NCBI RefSeq assembly: GCF_015206995.1
Contig: NZ_JADEXR010000040.1
Coordinates: 1 to 45,620, forward strand
Origin: an aff. Roholtiella sp. LEGE 12411
GTDB taxonomy: Bacteria > Cyanobacteriota > Cyanobacteriia > Cyanobacteriales > Nostocaceae
Reading direction: 5' to 3'
DNA: 45,620 bases
The notes beneath the pieces are model-generated. The model saw only the letters and a program-made list of their open reading frames with translations. It ran no database searches and was not told the origin of the DNA. The translations under genes were made by a program, and so were the position numbers. Shown here in pieces: positions 17,401 to 25,093 of this stretch; positions within the stretch are counted from its first letter, which is position 1, and every line of letters begins with the position of its first letter.

Positions 17401-18928
17401 ACTTCGCTTAGTATCTTGGAGTGGCATCACTGATGAAGTATTTCAAGAAATTGAATACCTGGAATTTAATGAAAGGATGTGTGGAGTCGTGGCAGAGGAA
17501 CGACGTCAAATGGTCGTTAACGATGTACTGCACTCTACCCATCCAAGAGCACATATTCTCTGCTCTTTAAAGATTACAGCATACGCAGGTCAACCGTTAA
17601 TTGCTCAAGGCAAACTGCTGGGCGTACTTTCCTTTGCCAGCCTCTCCCGCACTCATTTTACCCCAGAGGAGATTGCTCTGATGCAAGCCACCTCAGATCA
17701 GGTAGCGATCGCTTTGGAACGCGCTGAACTCATGGCTTCGTTACAGCGGCGCAAAGAGCAATTGATTCAAGCGAATCGCATCAAAGATGAATTTTTGGCA
17801 GTTCTCTCTCACGAACTTCGCACACCACTCAACCCGATCCTGGGGTGGTCGAAGTTACTGCGAACTAAAAAGTATGATCAAGCAACCACTGATCGCGCTC
17901 TCGAAACCATTGAGCGTAATGCCAAGCTCCAAACCCAACTAATCGAAGATTTGCTAGATGTCTCTCGCATTCTGCAAGGCAAACTCAGCCTGAATGTTAG
18001 TCCAGTAAATCTGACATCTATGATCGCCGCAGCCATAGAAACCGTACGTCTAGCCGCTGAAGCCAAATCGATTCACCTTCAAACTGTATTTGAACCAAAC
18101 ATCGCAAAGGTGGCGGGCGATTCAAATCGTTTACAGCAAGTCGTCTGGAATCTGGTTTCTAACGCGATTAAATTTACACCCCAAGGTGGACAGGTAGAAA
18201 TTAGTTTAGCGTCCTCTGGTTCTCAGGCTCAGCTACAAGTTCGTGATACAGGTAAGGGAATTAGCCTTGAATTTTTACCCTATGTATTTGACTACTTCCG
18301 ACAAGCCGACGGCGCAACTACCAGGAAATTCGGGGGATTGGGGTTAGGATTAGCTATTGTTCGTCACATCGTAGAACTGCATGGCGGCACAGTCAAAGCA
18401 GAAAGTTTAGGCGAGGAACAGGGCGCAACTTTTACAGTCCTGCTACCGCTGATGAAAGTTGATTCAAAAAGCCATGAAATTGATCGACAACCTGATGATT
18501 CTCCGCATCTAAATGGGCTGAAAGTTCTGCTTGTGGATGATGAAGATGATACGCGAGATTTGATTGCTTTTATTTTAAAGCAGTCTGGTGCAGAGGTAAT
18601 TCAGGTGGCGTCGGCAATGGAAGCACTACGAGTTATACCCCAGTTCCAGCCACATCTGCTGTTAAGCGATATTGGAATGCCAGAAGTAGACGGCTATATG
18701 CTGATGCGTCAAATCAGAGCCATGCTACCAGAGCAAGGAGGGCAAATTCCAGCGATCGCTCTAACTGCTTACGCTGGTGAAGTTGATTACCAACAGGCGA
18801 TCGCCGCTGGATTTCAGCAGCATATTACTAAACCAGTAGAGCCAGCTAAGTTAATTCGCGCGATCGCTAACCTGATTGATGGTCATAGCAACCTGCAAAC
18901 CAGCTTACAGCAAGTTTTACACGAATAG
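14417..18928 (+). CDS. membrane hybrid histidine kinase, DUF4118-6xPAS-GAF-HK-REC
   Basis: A 1503-residue hybrid kinase with GGGGGAGGA eight bases before its ATG. The N-terminus (about 15-110) has four hydrophobic segments of the KdpD-like DUF4118 type. Six PAS-like domains follow, starting near residues 128, 265, 391, 520, 678 and 813, then a GAF domain (about 941-1090). HisKA has H-box LSHELRTPLN (H1132), the HATPase spans about 1234-1348 (GGLGLGLAIVRHI), and the receiver about 1368-1488 (LLVDDEDDTRDL; phospho-Asp about 1418 in LLLSDIGMPEVDG). PAS1 and PAS5 are close copies of each other (EAND-FL-MVGYT, EMTPPE-L, YIRK-GSR-PV), a sign of internal duplication. The signal is unknown. It is cotranscribed with the XRE regulator. 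Confidence 0.93.
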   Translation: MTLTVPEKILMIRSRLLTHGVMILAVMAALLLTPLLQPVLEPSVFTLFYAAVAVSAWYGGIVPGVLAIALSVVVALYFLIEPVYSFEIISLSILVRCITFSLVSLLITILSSELRTARRKAEKNLKLLQNSKMRFSRLLESNIIGVIVTDINGSIIEANDAFLKMVGYTQEDLSTHRMNWREMTPPEHLHLSESSVQELKTTGICQPFEKEYIRKNGSRVPVLLGSAFVGDSEATFIGFVVDLSDRQAALRERKQAEAALQQANQQITRTLETMSDAFVALDRDWQIIYQNAEAERINGKPRIEIIGKSHWEEWPASVGTNIEHQYRRAMAEQIPLHFEHHYYFPPKHNQWFEIHAYPFEDGLNIFFRDISKNKLAEQTLQEKEERLRLANERFELAAAAVNCLIYDWNIEQDNVERTEGLTRILGYSLTEAQPTSSWWRELVHPEDLQRTQDGAIVALANGDRYVNEYRVRHKDNQYIYVLDQGIVVQRDANGQPIRIVGSTTDISERKQVEEALQEQEKKYRYIFEATGVSIFEQDFSLVKAALDDLKTQGVQNFRTFFAEHPDFIQQAVGMVRIVNANNAAVQMFGAQEKNDLLTSLHQIFLPETLEVFVKELLAITDEQTYLESETILQTLQGERLNIIFTITFPPPATKFDSVLVSIMNITAHKQAEATVKDSEEKLKSFVEANVVGILFGDVDGGISEANDEFLRIVGYTREDLQAGRLCWIEMTPPEYLYLDELAIAEAKAKGACTPYEKQYIRKDGSRIPVVIGYTLLGAARHKSVAFILDISEQQAALRDRQQIEKALRQSEKQFQAFMDNSPAPAWITDADGCVLYLSQTYLRTFDLSTNKPIGKNIFELYPAQIAQPFFDNIRKVAETNQVVEAIKSAPRTDGTIGEFLVYQFPIADASEHQLVGGVAIDITERERALRERQLAEQALQERSERLKLLSETASDLLSTERPLDLMNSLFSKLSAQMDLDFYFHYLIDTHENKQRLRLVSWSGITDEVFQEIEYLEFNERMCGVVAEERRQMVVNDVLHSTHPRAHILCSLKITAYAGQPLIAQGKLLGVLSFASLSRTHFTPEEIALMQATSDQVAIALERAELMASLQRRKEQLIQANRIKDEFLAVLSHELRTPLNPILGWSKLLRTKKYDQATTDRALETIERNAKLQTQLIEDLLDVSRILQGKLSLNVSPVNLTSMIAAAIETVRLAAEAKSIHLQTVFEPNIAKVAGDSNRLQQVVWNLVSNAIKFTPQGGQVEISLASSGSQAQLQVRDTGKGISLEFLPYVFDYFRQADGATTRKFGGLGLGLAIVRHIVELHGGTVKAESLGEEQGATFTVLLPLMKVDSKSHEIDRQPDDSPHLNGLKVLLVDDEDDTRDLIAFILKQSGAEVIQVASAMEALRVIPQFQPHLLLSDIGMPEVDGYMLMRQIRAMLPEQGGQIPAIALTAYAGEVDYQQAIAAGFQQHITKPVEPAKLIRAIANLIDGHSNLQTSLQQVLHE

Positions 18929-19030
18929 ACTATAATTCATACCTCTAATAAACTTTGCAATGCGATCGTATCGACTGACAAAAATTAACTCATACCGATT
19001 CAATTAATGATTGCAACAAATATTTTGGTA

Positions 19031-19059
19031 GTAGAGACGTTGCAATGCAACGTCTCTAC
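19031..19059. repeat. 29-bp dispersed palindrome (copy 3)
   Basis: Identical to 3698-3726 and 12371-12399. It lies between the convergent giant kinase and arsC. A T-run follows about 18 bases later (19077-19086), so a terminator role on the plus strand cannot be excluded. Confidence 0.85.
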
Positions 19060-19176
19060 GTCATTTATCTGTCACATTCTTTTTTTTAAATTGGTATCAC
19101 CTTATTCTCGTTTCTATGCTCAGCATGGGAATGAATTAAAGAGGGCTGCCGCCTGACGTTACAATAAAAGCAGCAG

Positions 19177-19572
19177 CTAACCAAGAGACTCAATTAACTT
19201 GACAACTCGTTCCTTAACTTCATCACGAACCCGGCGAAAAGTTTCAATTGATTGCCCTTCTGGATCATCAAGTTGCCAATCTTCAAATACATCTCTTAAC
19301 ACCCAAGCTTCTGGTAAATTTACCCCACAACCGCATAAAGAAATCACTGCATCGTAATCTTCGGGCTTGAAATCACTTAAAGGTTTCGATGTTTGATTGC
19401 TGATATCAATGCCAATTTCCGACATAATATCAACCGACTTGGGGTCTACATGACTGGATTCCAACCCAGAACTACTAACAGCAATTTTACCTGCTCCTAA
19501 AGTACGAGCAAAACCCTCTGCCATTTGGGAACGTCTGGAATTTTTCTTGCAAACAAACATTACTCGTTTCAT
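19177..19572 (-). CDS. arsC: arsenate reductase, LMW-phosphatase-like
   Basis: A 131-residue arsenate reductase of the low-molecular-weight phosphatase fold, reducing As(V) to As(III). The catalytic loop is VCKKNSRRSQ (C8, then the C-x5-R pattern to R14). The two further cysteines of the Synechocystis ArsC mechanism are in place: C80 and C82 in ISLCGCGVNLP. Synechocystis ArsC uses glutathione/glutaredoxin for recycling, and the close match (FEDWQLDDPEGQS) suggests the same here. It is the last gene of the ars operon, 39 bp after arsH. Its product arsenite would leave through the MIP channel encoded two genes upstream. Confidence 0.95.
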   Translation of the reverse strand: MKRVMFVCKKNSRRSQMAEGFARTLGAGKIAVSSSGLESSHVDPKSVDIMSEIGIDISNQTSKPLSDFKPEDYDAVISLCGCGVNLPEAWVLRDVFEDWQLDDPEGQSIETFRRVRDEVKERVVKLIESLG

Positions 19573-19611
19573 GATATTTTTAGTTGTTGATCATTTGATA
19601 ATAGAAAACTT

Positions 19612-20289
19612 TTATGAACTTTTATTTGCATTAACTTCCAGCGCGCTATTCGCTACCTTGATAGCTTCCTGCGCTGCTTTTTCCTTACGCTCGCTATGGC
19701 GGTCTGTTAGATAGTCAACCTGGTCACGCAACAGCAGGGTAAACTTATAGAGTTCTTCCATCACATCGATGACGCGATCGCGGTAAGCTGAATCTTTCAT
19801 AGTTCCATCTTCGTTAAACTCTTGGTAAGCTTTCGCCACCGAAGATTGATTGGGAATCGTAAACATCCGCATCCAACGCCCCAAAATTCGCAGCGTATTC
19901 ACAGCATTAAAAGATTGAGAACCACCACTTACTTGCATGATTGCTAAAGTTTTACCTTGAGTTGGTCTAACTGCTCCTAAACTTAAAGGAATCCAATCAA
20001 TTTGGTTTTTGAGAATGCCAGTAATATTGCCGTGCATCTCAGGAGTAGACCACACTTGACCCTCAGACCATATACTCAATTCGCGTAATTCCTGTACCTG
20101 ATGATGAGTCTCCGGCACACTACCATAAATAGGTAATTCCAGAGGATTAAAAAACCGGACTTCTGCACCAAATCCCTCCATAATTCTTGCAGCTTCTTCT
20201 GCTAACAAGCGGCTATAGGAACGCTCTCGTAAAGAGCCATATAAAAACAATATTCTTGGTGGATGATCAAAAGGAGTCATGGAAATCAT
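19612..20289 (-). CDS. arsH: ArsH, NADPH-dependent FMN reductase-like organoarsenical oxidase
   Basis: A 225-residue flavoprotein of the NADPH-dependent FMN reductase family. The flavin-binding loop is [21 protein letters not shown] (about 15-35), and the core has [22 protein letters not shown] and the [23 protein letters not shown] block typical of ArsH. In other bacteria ArsH oxidises trivalent methylated and aromatic arsenicals. Start choice is open: ATG at 20289, or at 20280, which gives [12 protein letters not shown]; neither has a good ribosome site. The C-terminus is a charged helix. It lies 81 bp after the channel gene and 39 bp before arsC. Confidence 0.95.
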   Translation of the reverse strand: MISMTPFDHPPRILFLYGSLRERSYSRLLAEEAARIMEGFGAEVRFFNPLELPIYGSVPETHHQVQELRELSIWSEGQVWSTPEMHGNITGILKNQIDWIPLSLGAVRPTQGKTLAIMQVSGGSQSFNAVNTLRILGRWMRMFTIPNQSSVAKAYQEFNEDGTMKDSAYRDRVIDVMEELYKFTLLLRDQVDYLTDRHSERKEKAAQEAIKVANSALEVNANKSS

Positions 20290-20370
20290 TAATCATTTCT
20301 AAATCACGTAATTCTTCTTTGTTGAAATCAGACTTCGTATTCATTCGTTGGTGACAAATGACAGCTTTCT

Positions 20371-21066
20371 TTATTCATTGAAATCTCGAAAACCATTAGA
20401 AAGTTGCCCATAAACTATGACTGCTAATTGCGCTCCTAAAATTGGTGCAACCCAATAAACCCAGTGATGCTGCCAAATTCCTCCCACAAGAGCAGGGCCC
20501 AATGAACGCGCCGGATTCATACTTGCACCAGTAATTGGCCCCATAAACGCCGCCTCCATTCCCACAGTTAACCCGATCGCCAACCCAGCAAAACCGATGT
20601 GTGCGCGGCGATCAAGTCCAGAACCAAAAATGATCAACATCAAAATGAAGGTGAGAACAAACTCTAACAGCAAAGATTGCAACCAATTGTCATTCAGTGG
20701 TAAGGTAGCCCCCAAATTGGCAACTCGTCCCAAACTAATTAGCAGAAAAGCTGAAGCTGCGATCGCACCTACTGATTGTGCCAAAATATACGGCAAAACT
20801 CGCTGTTTAGGGAAAAAACCACTTGTCCAAAATGCTAATGTCACCGCGGGGTTGAAGTGTGCGCCGCTAATATGCCCGATTCCGTAAATCAACGCCGCAA
20901 CGACTGCACCAAAAACAAAGCTGATACCAATATGGGTAACAGCACCTTGGCTGAGGTCATTTACCATGACTGCGCCAGTACCTGCAAAAACCAAAATAAA
21001 AGTGCCAATTCCTTCCGCTAAAGCCTCCCGTCTGCATTGGGAAACTTCCTTTAAAAATGACTTCAT
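20371..21066 (-). CDS. MIP-family channel in ars operon (AqpS/GlpF-like)
   Basis: A 231-residue six-helix channel. Both NPA boxes are intact: SGAHFNPAVT and GASMNPARSLGP. Counting from the NPA boxes against E. coli AqpZ (F43, H174, T183, R189), the selectivity-filter positions here read F, A, A, R. Loss of the His and Thr widens the pore, so this is probably not a strict water channel. In Sinorhizobium meliloti the ars operon is arsR-aqpS-arsC-arsH, and AqpS lets arsenite leave down its gradient; the same role is likely here because no ArsB or Acr3 pump is encoded in the cluster. The gene follows the pstS-like gene by 3 bp. Confidence 0.9.
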   Translation of the reverse strand: MKSFLKEVSQCRREALAEGIGTFILVFAGTGAVMVNDLSQGAVTHIGISFVFGAVVAALIYGIGHISGAHFNPAVTLAFWTSGFFPKQRVLPYILAQSVGAIAASAFLLISLGRVANLGATLPLNDNWLQSLLLEFVLTFILMLIIFGSGLDRRAHIGFAGLAIGLTVGMEAAFMGPITGASMNPARSLGPALVGGIWQHHWVYWVAPILGAQLAVIVYGQLSNGFRDFNE

Positions 21067-21069
21067 TAT

Positions 21070-22128
21070 CTAAAACTTCGCTTGTTTTCGTAATAACTCC
21101 CCAAGCGTCAGATTTAGCTGAGCTTCACCATCAAAAACTGTTCCCACCTTTCCATCATAAAAGTGAACATTATTCAGGTGGTAGCCTTCAGATGGTAAGG
21201 GTACATAACCTACGGAGGTTACTATCTTTGGTGCTTCCTCAATGTAGAAATTTATAAAGTCTTTCACTACCGGTTTCTTTTGTGCAGACTCAAAATTAGC
21301 GTAGATAAACAAAGGTCGAGACAGTGGCTGATACTGGACTTTTTCCACTGTTTGACGTGATGGCAACACTGCCCCTTTGCCGTTGTCTACAGCAACAGCT
21401 TTTAATTTACCTTGGTTTTCTTCGTAATAAGCGTAGCCAAAATAACCTAAAGCATTTGGGTCTTTGCTAATCCCTTTTACTAAAACCTCATCATCCTCGC
21501 TAGCTGTATAATCGTTGCGACCAGCTCTAACTTTTCCTACTATTGCTTCTGTGAAATAGTCAAAAGTACCAGATTTCTTACCTGCACCGTACAAAGAAAG
21601 TGGACGATCTGGCCAAGACGCACGTACCTGGTTCCAACGGGTGATTTTCCCTTCAGCAGTAGGTTCCCAAATCTTTTTCAATTCTGCGATGGTGATATCT
21701 TTTGCCCAGTCGTTTTGTAGATTAACGGCGATGGTAAGCGCATCAAAGGCAATGGGGAACTCGTAATACCTTACGCCATTTTTGTTACAAGCTTCCATCT
21801 CTGCTTTCAAAATCGGTCGAGAGGCATTGCTAATATCTGTTTCTCCAGTACAGAATTTTTCAAATCCTCCACTAGTTCCAGAAAAGTTAACTTGAACTTG
21901 GGCGTTATTCCTGGGGTCGGCTTGAAACTCTTTCGCGATCGCCTGCGTTATCGGATAAACTGTGCTCGAACCATCAATCTTGATCGTCCTTGCCTTCGTG
22001 GAATCACTAACTTGTGTGACATTTGGCGATTGCTGAGTTTGAGTAGATGAATTGGATGTGCTTGTGCAACTTGTCGCAAAAGCCAAAATTCCAACTGCGA
22101 GAGCCAATTTTCTTGCTACTGCTTTCAT
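21070..22128 (-). CDS. PstS/SphX-like phosphate-binding lipoprotein in ars operon
   Basis: A periplasmic-type binding protein of about 352 residues. The start at 22128 ([15 protein letters not shown]) has GGTGAGG close upstream; a start at 22155 is longer but lacks one. The signal peptide ends FATSC, a lipobox-like site, so the mature protein is probably lipid-anchored. PstS/SphX features are clear: [34 protein letters not shown] and [14 protein letters not shown], the segments whose backbone and Ser/Thr hydroxyls hold the oxyanion. No PstA, PstB or PstC is nearby and no Pho box is visible; instead a promoter with an inverted repeat lies upstream. It leads the pstS-channel-arsH-arsC unit. It may bind phosphate or arsenate in the periplasm. 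Confidence 0.9.
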   Translation of the reverse strand: MKAVARKLALAVGILAFATSCTSTSNSSTQTQQSPNVTQVSDSTKARTIKIDGSSTVYPITQAIAKEFQADPRNNAQVQVNFSGTSGGFEKFCTGETDISNASRPILKAEMEACNKNGVRYYEFPIAFDALTIAVNLQNDWAKDITIAELKKIWEPTAEGKITRWNQVRASWPDRPLSLYGAGKKSGTFDYFTEAIVGKVRAGRNDYTASEDDEVLVKGISKDPNALGYFGYAYYEENQGKLKAVAVDNGKGAVLPSRQTVEKVQYQPLSRPLFIYANFESAQKKPVVKDFINFYIEEAPKIVTSVGYVPLPSEGYHLNNVHFYDGKVGTVFDGEAQLNLTLGELLRKQAKF

Positions 22129-22165
22129 TGACCTCACCTGTATAGCTGATATCAAAGGTATATTT

Positions 22166-22195
22166 ATATCATTTCAAAAAAAATTGATATGTCAA
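22166..22195 (-). promoter_or_regulatory. promoter with inverted-repeat operator before pstS-like gene
   Basis: On the minus strand TTGACA (22195-22190) is followed after 18 bp by TGATAT (22171-22166). The spacer is spanned by an inverted repeat, ATATCAATTT...GAAATGATAT (22190-22166), with ATATCA/TGATAT arms. ATCAA/TTGAT-type repeats are bound by ArsR/SmtB regulators in other cyanobacteria. A further TTGATATC copy lies at 22155-22148. ArsR, encoded just upstream, is the obvious candidate to bind. Confidence 0.5.
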
Positions 22196-22254
22196 TAAGT
22201 ATGCCGCTACTATACACAAAAATTCATCAATAAAACTTGATGCATTATCTTTAC

Positions 22255-22300
22255 CAAGGTCATTAACCATGATTGCACCAATATTTGCAAACACCGCAGA
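22255..22300 (-). pseudogene. remnant of a second MIP channel gene
   Basis: On the minus strand this translates as SAVFANIGAIMVNDLGKD, matching VFAGTGAVMVNDL of the channel gene. At DNA level, 22258-22295 matches 20955-20992 in 31 of 38 positions. There is no start codon context and no continuation, so this is a short decayed copy inside the arsR-pstS spacer. Confidence 0.6.
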
Positions 22301-22324
22301 GGTATCCCCAAGTGGGAGTATTAA

Positions 22325-22648
22325 CTAATCGCAGCGAGAAAGTGCGGGCGTAGCCACACTACTATGGTGAAAATTTGCTAAATATTCTTCTAAAACCCTA
22401 AATTGGGAAATATTCAAGCTGTAATAAATCCAGCGCCCTTCCTGACGGGTGTGAACTAAGCCAGCTTCCTTAAGAGTTTTCAAGTGAAAAGACAGTTTCG
22501 ACTGACTTACTCCCAAGGCTTCACACAAGTCACATACACACAGTTCTTGCTGTCTTAGCAGTTCTAGCACACTAATCCTGAGTGGTTCGGAAAGAGCATG
22601 AAATCCCACAGCAATTAAATGAGGGATAGTAGTAACGGAAGTTTGCAT
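22325..22648 (-). CDS. arsR: ArsR-family arsenic-responsive repressor
   Basis: A 107-residue winged-helix repressor of the ArsR/SmtB family. The recognition helix lies in ALGVSQSKLSFHLKTLKEAGLV. The metalloid site is visible as ELCVCDLCEAL (C37, C39, C42), the classical ELCVCDL motif that binds As(III) or Sb(III) and releases the DNA. The beta-hairpin wing is HTRQEGRWIYYSL. It is the first gene of the arsenic cluster, separated by about 200 bp from the pstS-like gene, where a separate promoter and candidate operator lie. It therefore probably represses that downstream unit and perhaps itself. Confidence 0.95.
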   Translation of the reverse strand: MQTSVTTIPHLIAVGFHALSEPLRISVLELLRQQELCVCDLCEALGVSQSKLSFHLKTLKEAGLVHTRQEGRWIYYSLNISQFRVLEEYLANFHHSSVATPALSRCD

Positions 22649-22742
22649 GAATTCAATTTCGTCGATAAAAGGATGCTCTCTCTATTCTGAAGTAGAAAAT
22701 ACAGATTCAGAGATTGTAGCGTGGGCATTGCTGTTTATGCTT

Positions 22743-22923
22743 CTAGGACTTACGCATTGACAGAAAATACCAAACATGGGATATGAATTTCAGCCATTAG
22801 AGATTGGTTTTTCGACGCTTTTGAAGCGATCGCCAACCATCAAAGGGTAGTTATAAAAAGCCTGAAACAACCAAATTTAGTTAATACACATGATGGTCTA
22901 TTTGTACAGTGCGTAAGTCCTAG
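22743..22923. mobile_element. MITE-like element with CTAGGACTTACGCA ends
   Basis: A 181-bp non-coding segment whose ends are inverted copies: CTAGGACTTACGCATTG at the left, and CAGTGCGTAAGTCCTAG at the right. A TA dinucleotide sits at each end, as expected for TA-targeting IS630/mariner-type elements. The same termini flank 27714-27929. An inner stretch (AGCCTGAAACAACC) recurs inverted at 26736-26790. Confidence 0.65.
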
Positions 22924-23017
22924 CTTCTATGGATTTACCAATTTTTGAGAGCAACGCCTACACTGTAAAATTAGCGGTTCACGCACTTACAGCAGTTGGC
23001 ATTTTCATGAATCATAA

Positions 23018-23045
23018 GTAGAGACCGTAGATGTAAAGTCTCTAC
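23018..23045. repeat. degenerate dispersed palindrome
   Basis: GTAGAGAC and GTCTCTAC arms with a diverged centre; it is related to the 29-bp palindrome family. The spacer from 22924 to 23098 otherwise shows nothing. Confidence 0.6.
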
Positions 23046-23098
23046 AGGGTTTCGGGTTTTATTATGTGTACTTCATTTACCTAAAATGTGCTGTCATC

Positions 23099-23494
23099 TC
23101 AGGGGAGAATTCTTTTTACATTAGAATAAGCAAGTATTTTTTCATCTACACTCACCAAAGGAACATCATACATTCTTGCTGTTGAAACGATAATTCTATC
23201 GGCTGGATCTTTATGAAAATTACCTGGAAGTGAGTATGAATCAATGGCAATTTGGGGAGTGATTGATAGAAGAAGTACTCCTTCTTGTGCAAAAGCAATA
23301 TTAAACCATTCTTGAATCGAACAGGGAAGAATTAACTTATTTTGGGTAACTAGTCTGCTAATCTCTAACAAACTTATAGAGCAAACACCTAAACCATGAG
23401 GTCTTTCCCTATTTATTGCTTCATGGTGGGGAGACGTCAATTTTGAATCATTGTGATTCCACCAAACCCAAATATGAGTATCAAGAATGATCAC
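23099..23494 (-). CDS. PIN-domain toxin, VapC-like
   Basis: A 131-residue PIN-fold ribonuclease. The acidic metal-binding residues are in place: D5 in MIILDTHIW, E44 in ISLLEISRL, D96 and D99 in HKDPADRII, and D117 in LVSVDEKIL. VapC toxins cut tRNA or rRNA when free of antitoxin. Its start overlaps the stop of the upstream antitoxin-like gene by 4 bases, the usual order for this kind of pair. The target cannot be told from sequence. Confidence 0.88.
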   Translation of the reverse strand: MIILDTHIWVWWNHNDSKLTSPHHEAINRERPHGLGVCSISLLEISRLVTQNKLILPCSIQEWFNIAFAQEGVLLLSITPQIAIDSYSLPGNFHKDPADRIIVSTARMYDVPLVSVDEKILAYSNVKRILP

Positions 23495-23775
23495 AAATCA
23501 TTCACTTCAAAATTCTGATTCATTTCCCAATCATCAGGAGAAATAACGGGTTCACTAGGATCTGCCAAATAAGCATAGGGTTGCATTCTTACAAGAGGAT
23601 TAACGGCAAATTTGCCTTGATTCTCAGAAGAATACCTAATTTGCCCAAATTTTTCTTCAATACTTTCCCTCAAAATAGAAGAAGCTAGTTCTTCAACAGA
23701 CATTTCTTTTAAAGCAGCAGCTTTAATTAGAGATTCTTGAGTTTCTTGACTGATGTAAATATTCGTACCAATCAT
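23491..23775 (-). CDS. antitoxin paired with PIN toxin (ribbon-helix-helix-like N-terminus)
   Basis: A 94-residue protein. The first 40 residues (MIGTNIYISQETQESLIKAAALKEMSVEELASSIL) read as a strand followed by two helices, the ribbon-helix-helix layout of DNA-binding antitoxins. The rest is acidic and probably disordered, ending PVISPDDWEMNQNFEVNDL, which would wrap the toxin. The ATGA overlap with the vapC-like gene supports coupled translation and pairing. I cannot place it in a named antitoxin family. Confidence 0.75.
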   Translation of the reverse strand: MIGTNIYISQETQESLIKAAALKEMSVEELASSILRESIEEKFGQIRYSSENQGKFAVNPLVRMQPYAYLADPSEPVISPDDWEMNQNFEVNDL

Positions 23776-23860
23776 TTTTAACTCTTTCTACTTTTTTACA
23801 TGATATCAAACATGAGCAGCCAAAATTTTAGTCATGTAATGTTGGGTTTTCTGACTCTAT

Positions 23861-25093
23861 TCAACTAACGAGATCGGCGATCGCTTCGGAATTAGAAACT
23901 GTGGTTTCCGGCTGATAGCGGATACCAGCTTGCTTAAAGCGATGTAAAGCTTCACCCAAGCGATCGCAGTCTGCAATCAAACTTATCCGCACATACCCCT
24001 CACCTGCAACTCCAAAGGCGTTTCCTGGAGTGACGACAACACCAGTTTGCTGCAATACATCGAGAGCAAAATCTGTTGAACCCATACCAACAGGACACTT
24101 CACCCAAAGATACATCGTCGCCTTAGTTTTAGGAATATCCCAACCCAACTGTCCTAATCCTTGAATCAGAAAATCGCGGCGGGTACGATAGCGTTGCTGT
24201 ACCTCATGCAAATAGACATCTGGTAATTGTAAGGCGGTTTCTGCTGCTGTTTGCAAAGCGGCAAAAATGCCATAATCCAAGTTGGTTTTGAGAGTTCGCA
24301 AACCTTGAATTACATGGCGGTTCCCCACCACAAATCCTACACGCCAACCAGCCATATTATAGGTTTTAGATAAGGTGTGAAATTCCACACCAATTTCTTT
24401 GGCGCCGGGAATTTCTAGCAAGCTAGTTGGCTGATAACCATCAAAAGCTAACTCGGCATAACACAAATCATGCACCAGCAGAATTTCATACTTGCGGGCA
24501 AAGGCGACGATTTCTTCAAAAAATTCGCGGGGTGCAGTGGCAGCAGTGGGATTGCTGGGATAGTTGAAATAGAGAATTTTGGCTTGTCTTGCAACCTCGT
24601 CAGGAATGGCAGCTAAATCAATTAACCAGTCATTCTCTGGTTTGAGAATCAGGCTATGGATTTTACCACCAGCAATTATTGGGCCGCGAAAATGTGCTGG
24701 ATAAGCGGGAGAAGGAACCAGAACGACATCACCAGGATTGATGTAGGCGATCGCCAAATGGGTTAATCCTTCTTTAGAACCCAATAGGGGCAAAGCTTCG
24801 CTATCGGGATCGAGAATCACACCATAGCGGCGATGATACCAGTTAGTGATGGCACGACGGAAACTAGCAGTGCCTTCAAAAGGAGGATAACCGTGATTAG
24901 CGGGATCTCTCAAAGCCGCGATCGCTGCTTCTACCACTGGTTGTGGCGTTGCGCCGTCGGGGTTTCCCATGCCCAAATCAATTAAATCTAGCCCTTGTTC
25001 CCGTGCCTTAGCCTTGAGTTCATCTAGACGGGCAAACACGTAAGGTGGCAATGTCTGTATGCGTTCTGCTGGGACTATCCAATTCAAACTCAT
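23861..25093 (-). CDS. aspartate aminotransferase-like PLP enzyme (class I/II)
   Basis: A 410-residue fold-type I aminotransferase. The PLP lysine is K243 in HTLSKTYNMAGWRVGF, the phosphate clamp includes the following Arg, and NYPSNPTAATAP holds the conserved Asn-Pro segment. The GMGNPDGATP N-terminus places it with the AspC/AlaC/LL-diaminopimelate aminotransferase-like group. The substrate is not certain; alanine, aspartate and LL-DAP are candidates. Its start overlaps the stop of the dehydrogenase-like gene by 4 bases, so the two are coexpressed and may act on linked keto/hydroxy substrates. Confidence 0.88.
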   Translation of the reverse strand: MSLNWIVPAERIQTLPPYVFARLDELKAKAREQGLDLIDLGMGNPDGATPQPVVEAAIAALRDPANHGYPPFEGTASFRRAITNWYHRRYGVILDPDSEALPLLGSKEGLTHLAIAYINPGDVVLVPSPAYPAHFRGPIIAGGKIHSLILKPENDWLIDLAAIPDEVARQAKILYFNYPSNPTAATAPREFFEEIVAFARKYEILLVHDLCYAELAFDGYQPTSLLEIPGAKEIGVEFHTLSKTYNMAGWRVGFVVGNRHVIQGLRTLKTNLDYGIFAALQTAAETALQLPDVYLHEVQQRYRTRRDFLIQGLGQLGWDIPKTKATMYLWVKCPVGMGSTDFALDVLQQTGVVVTPGNAFGVAGEGYVRISLIADCDRLGEALHRFKQAGIRYQPETTVSNSEAIADLVS

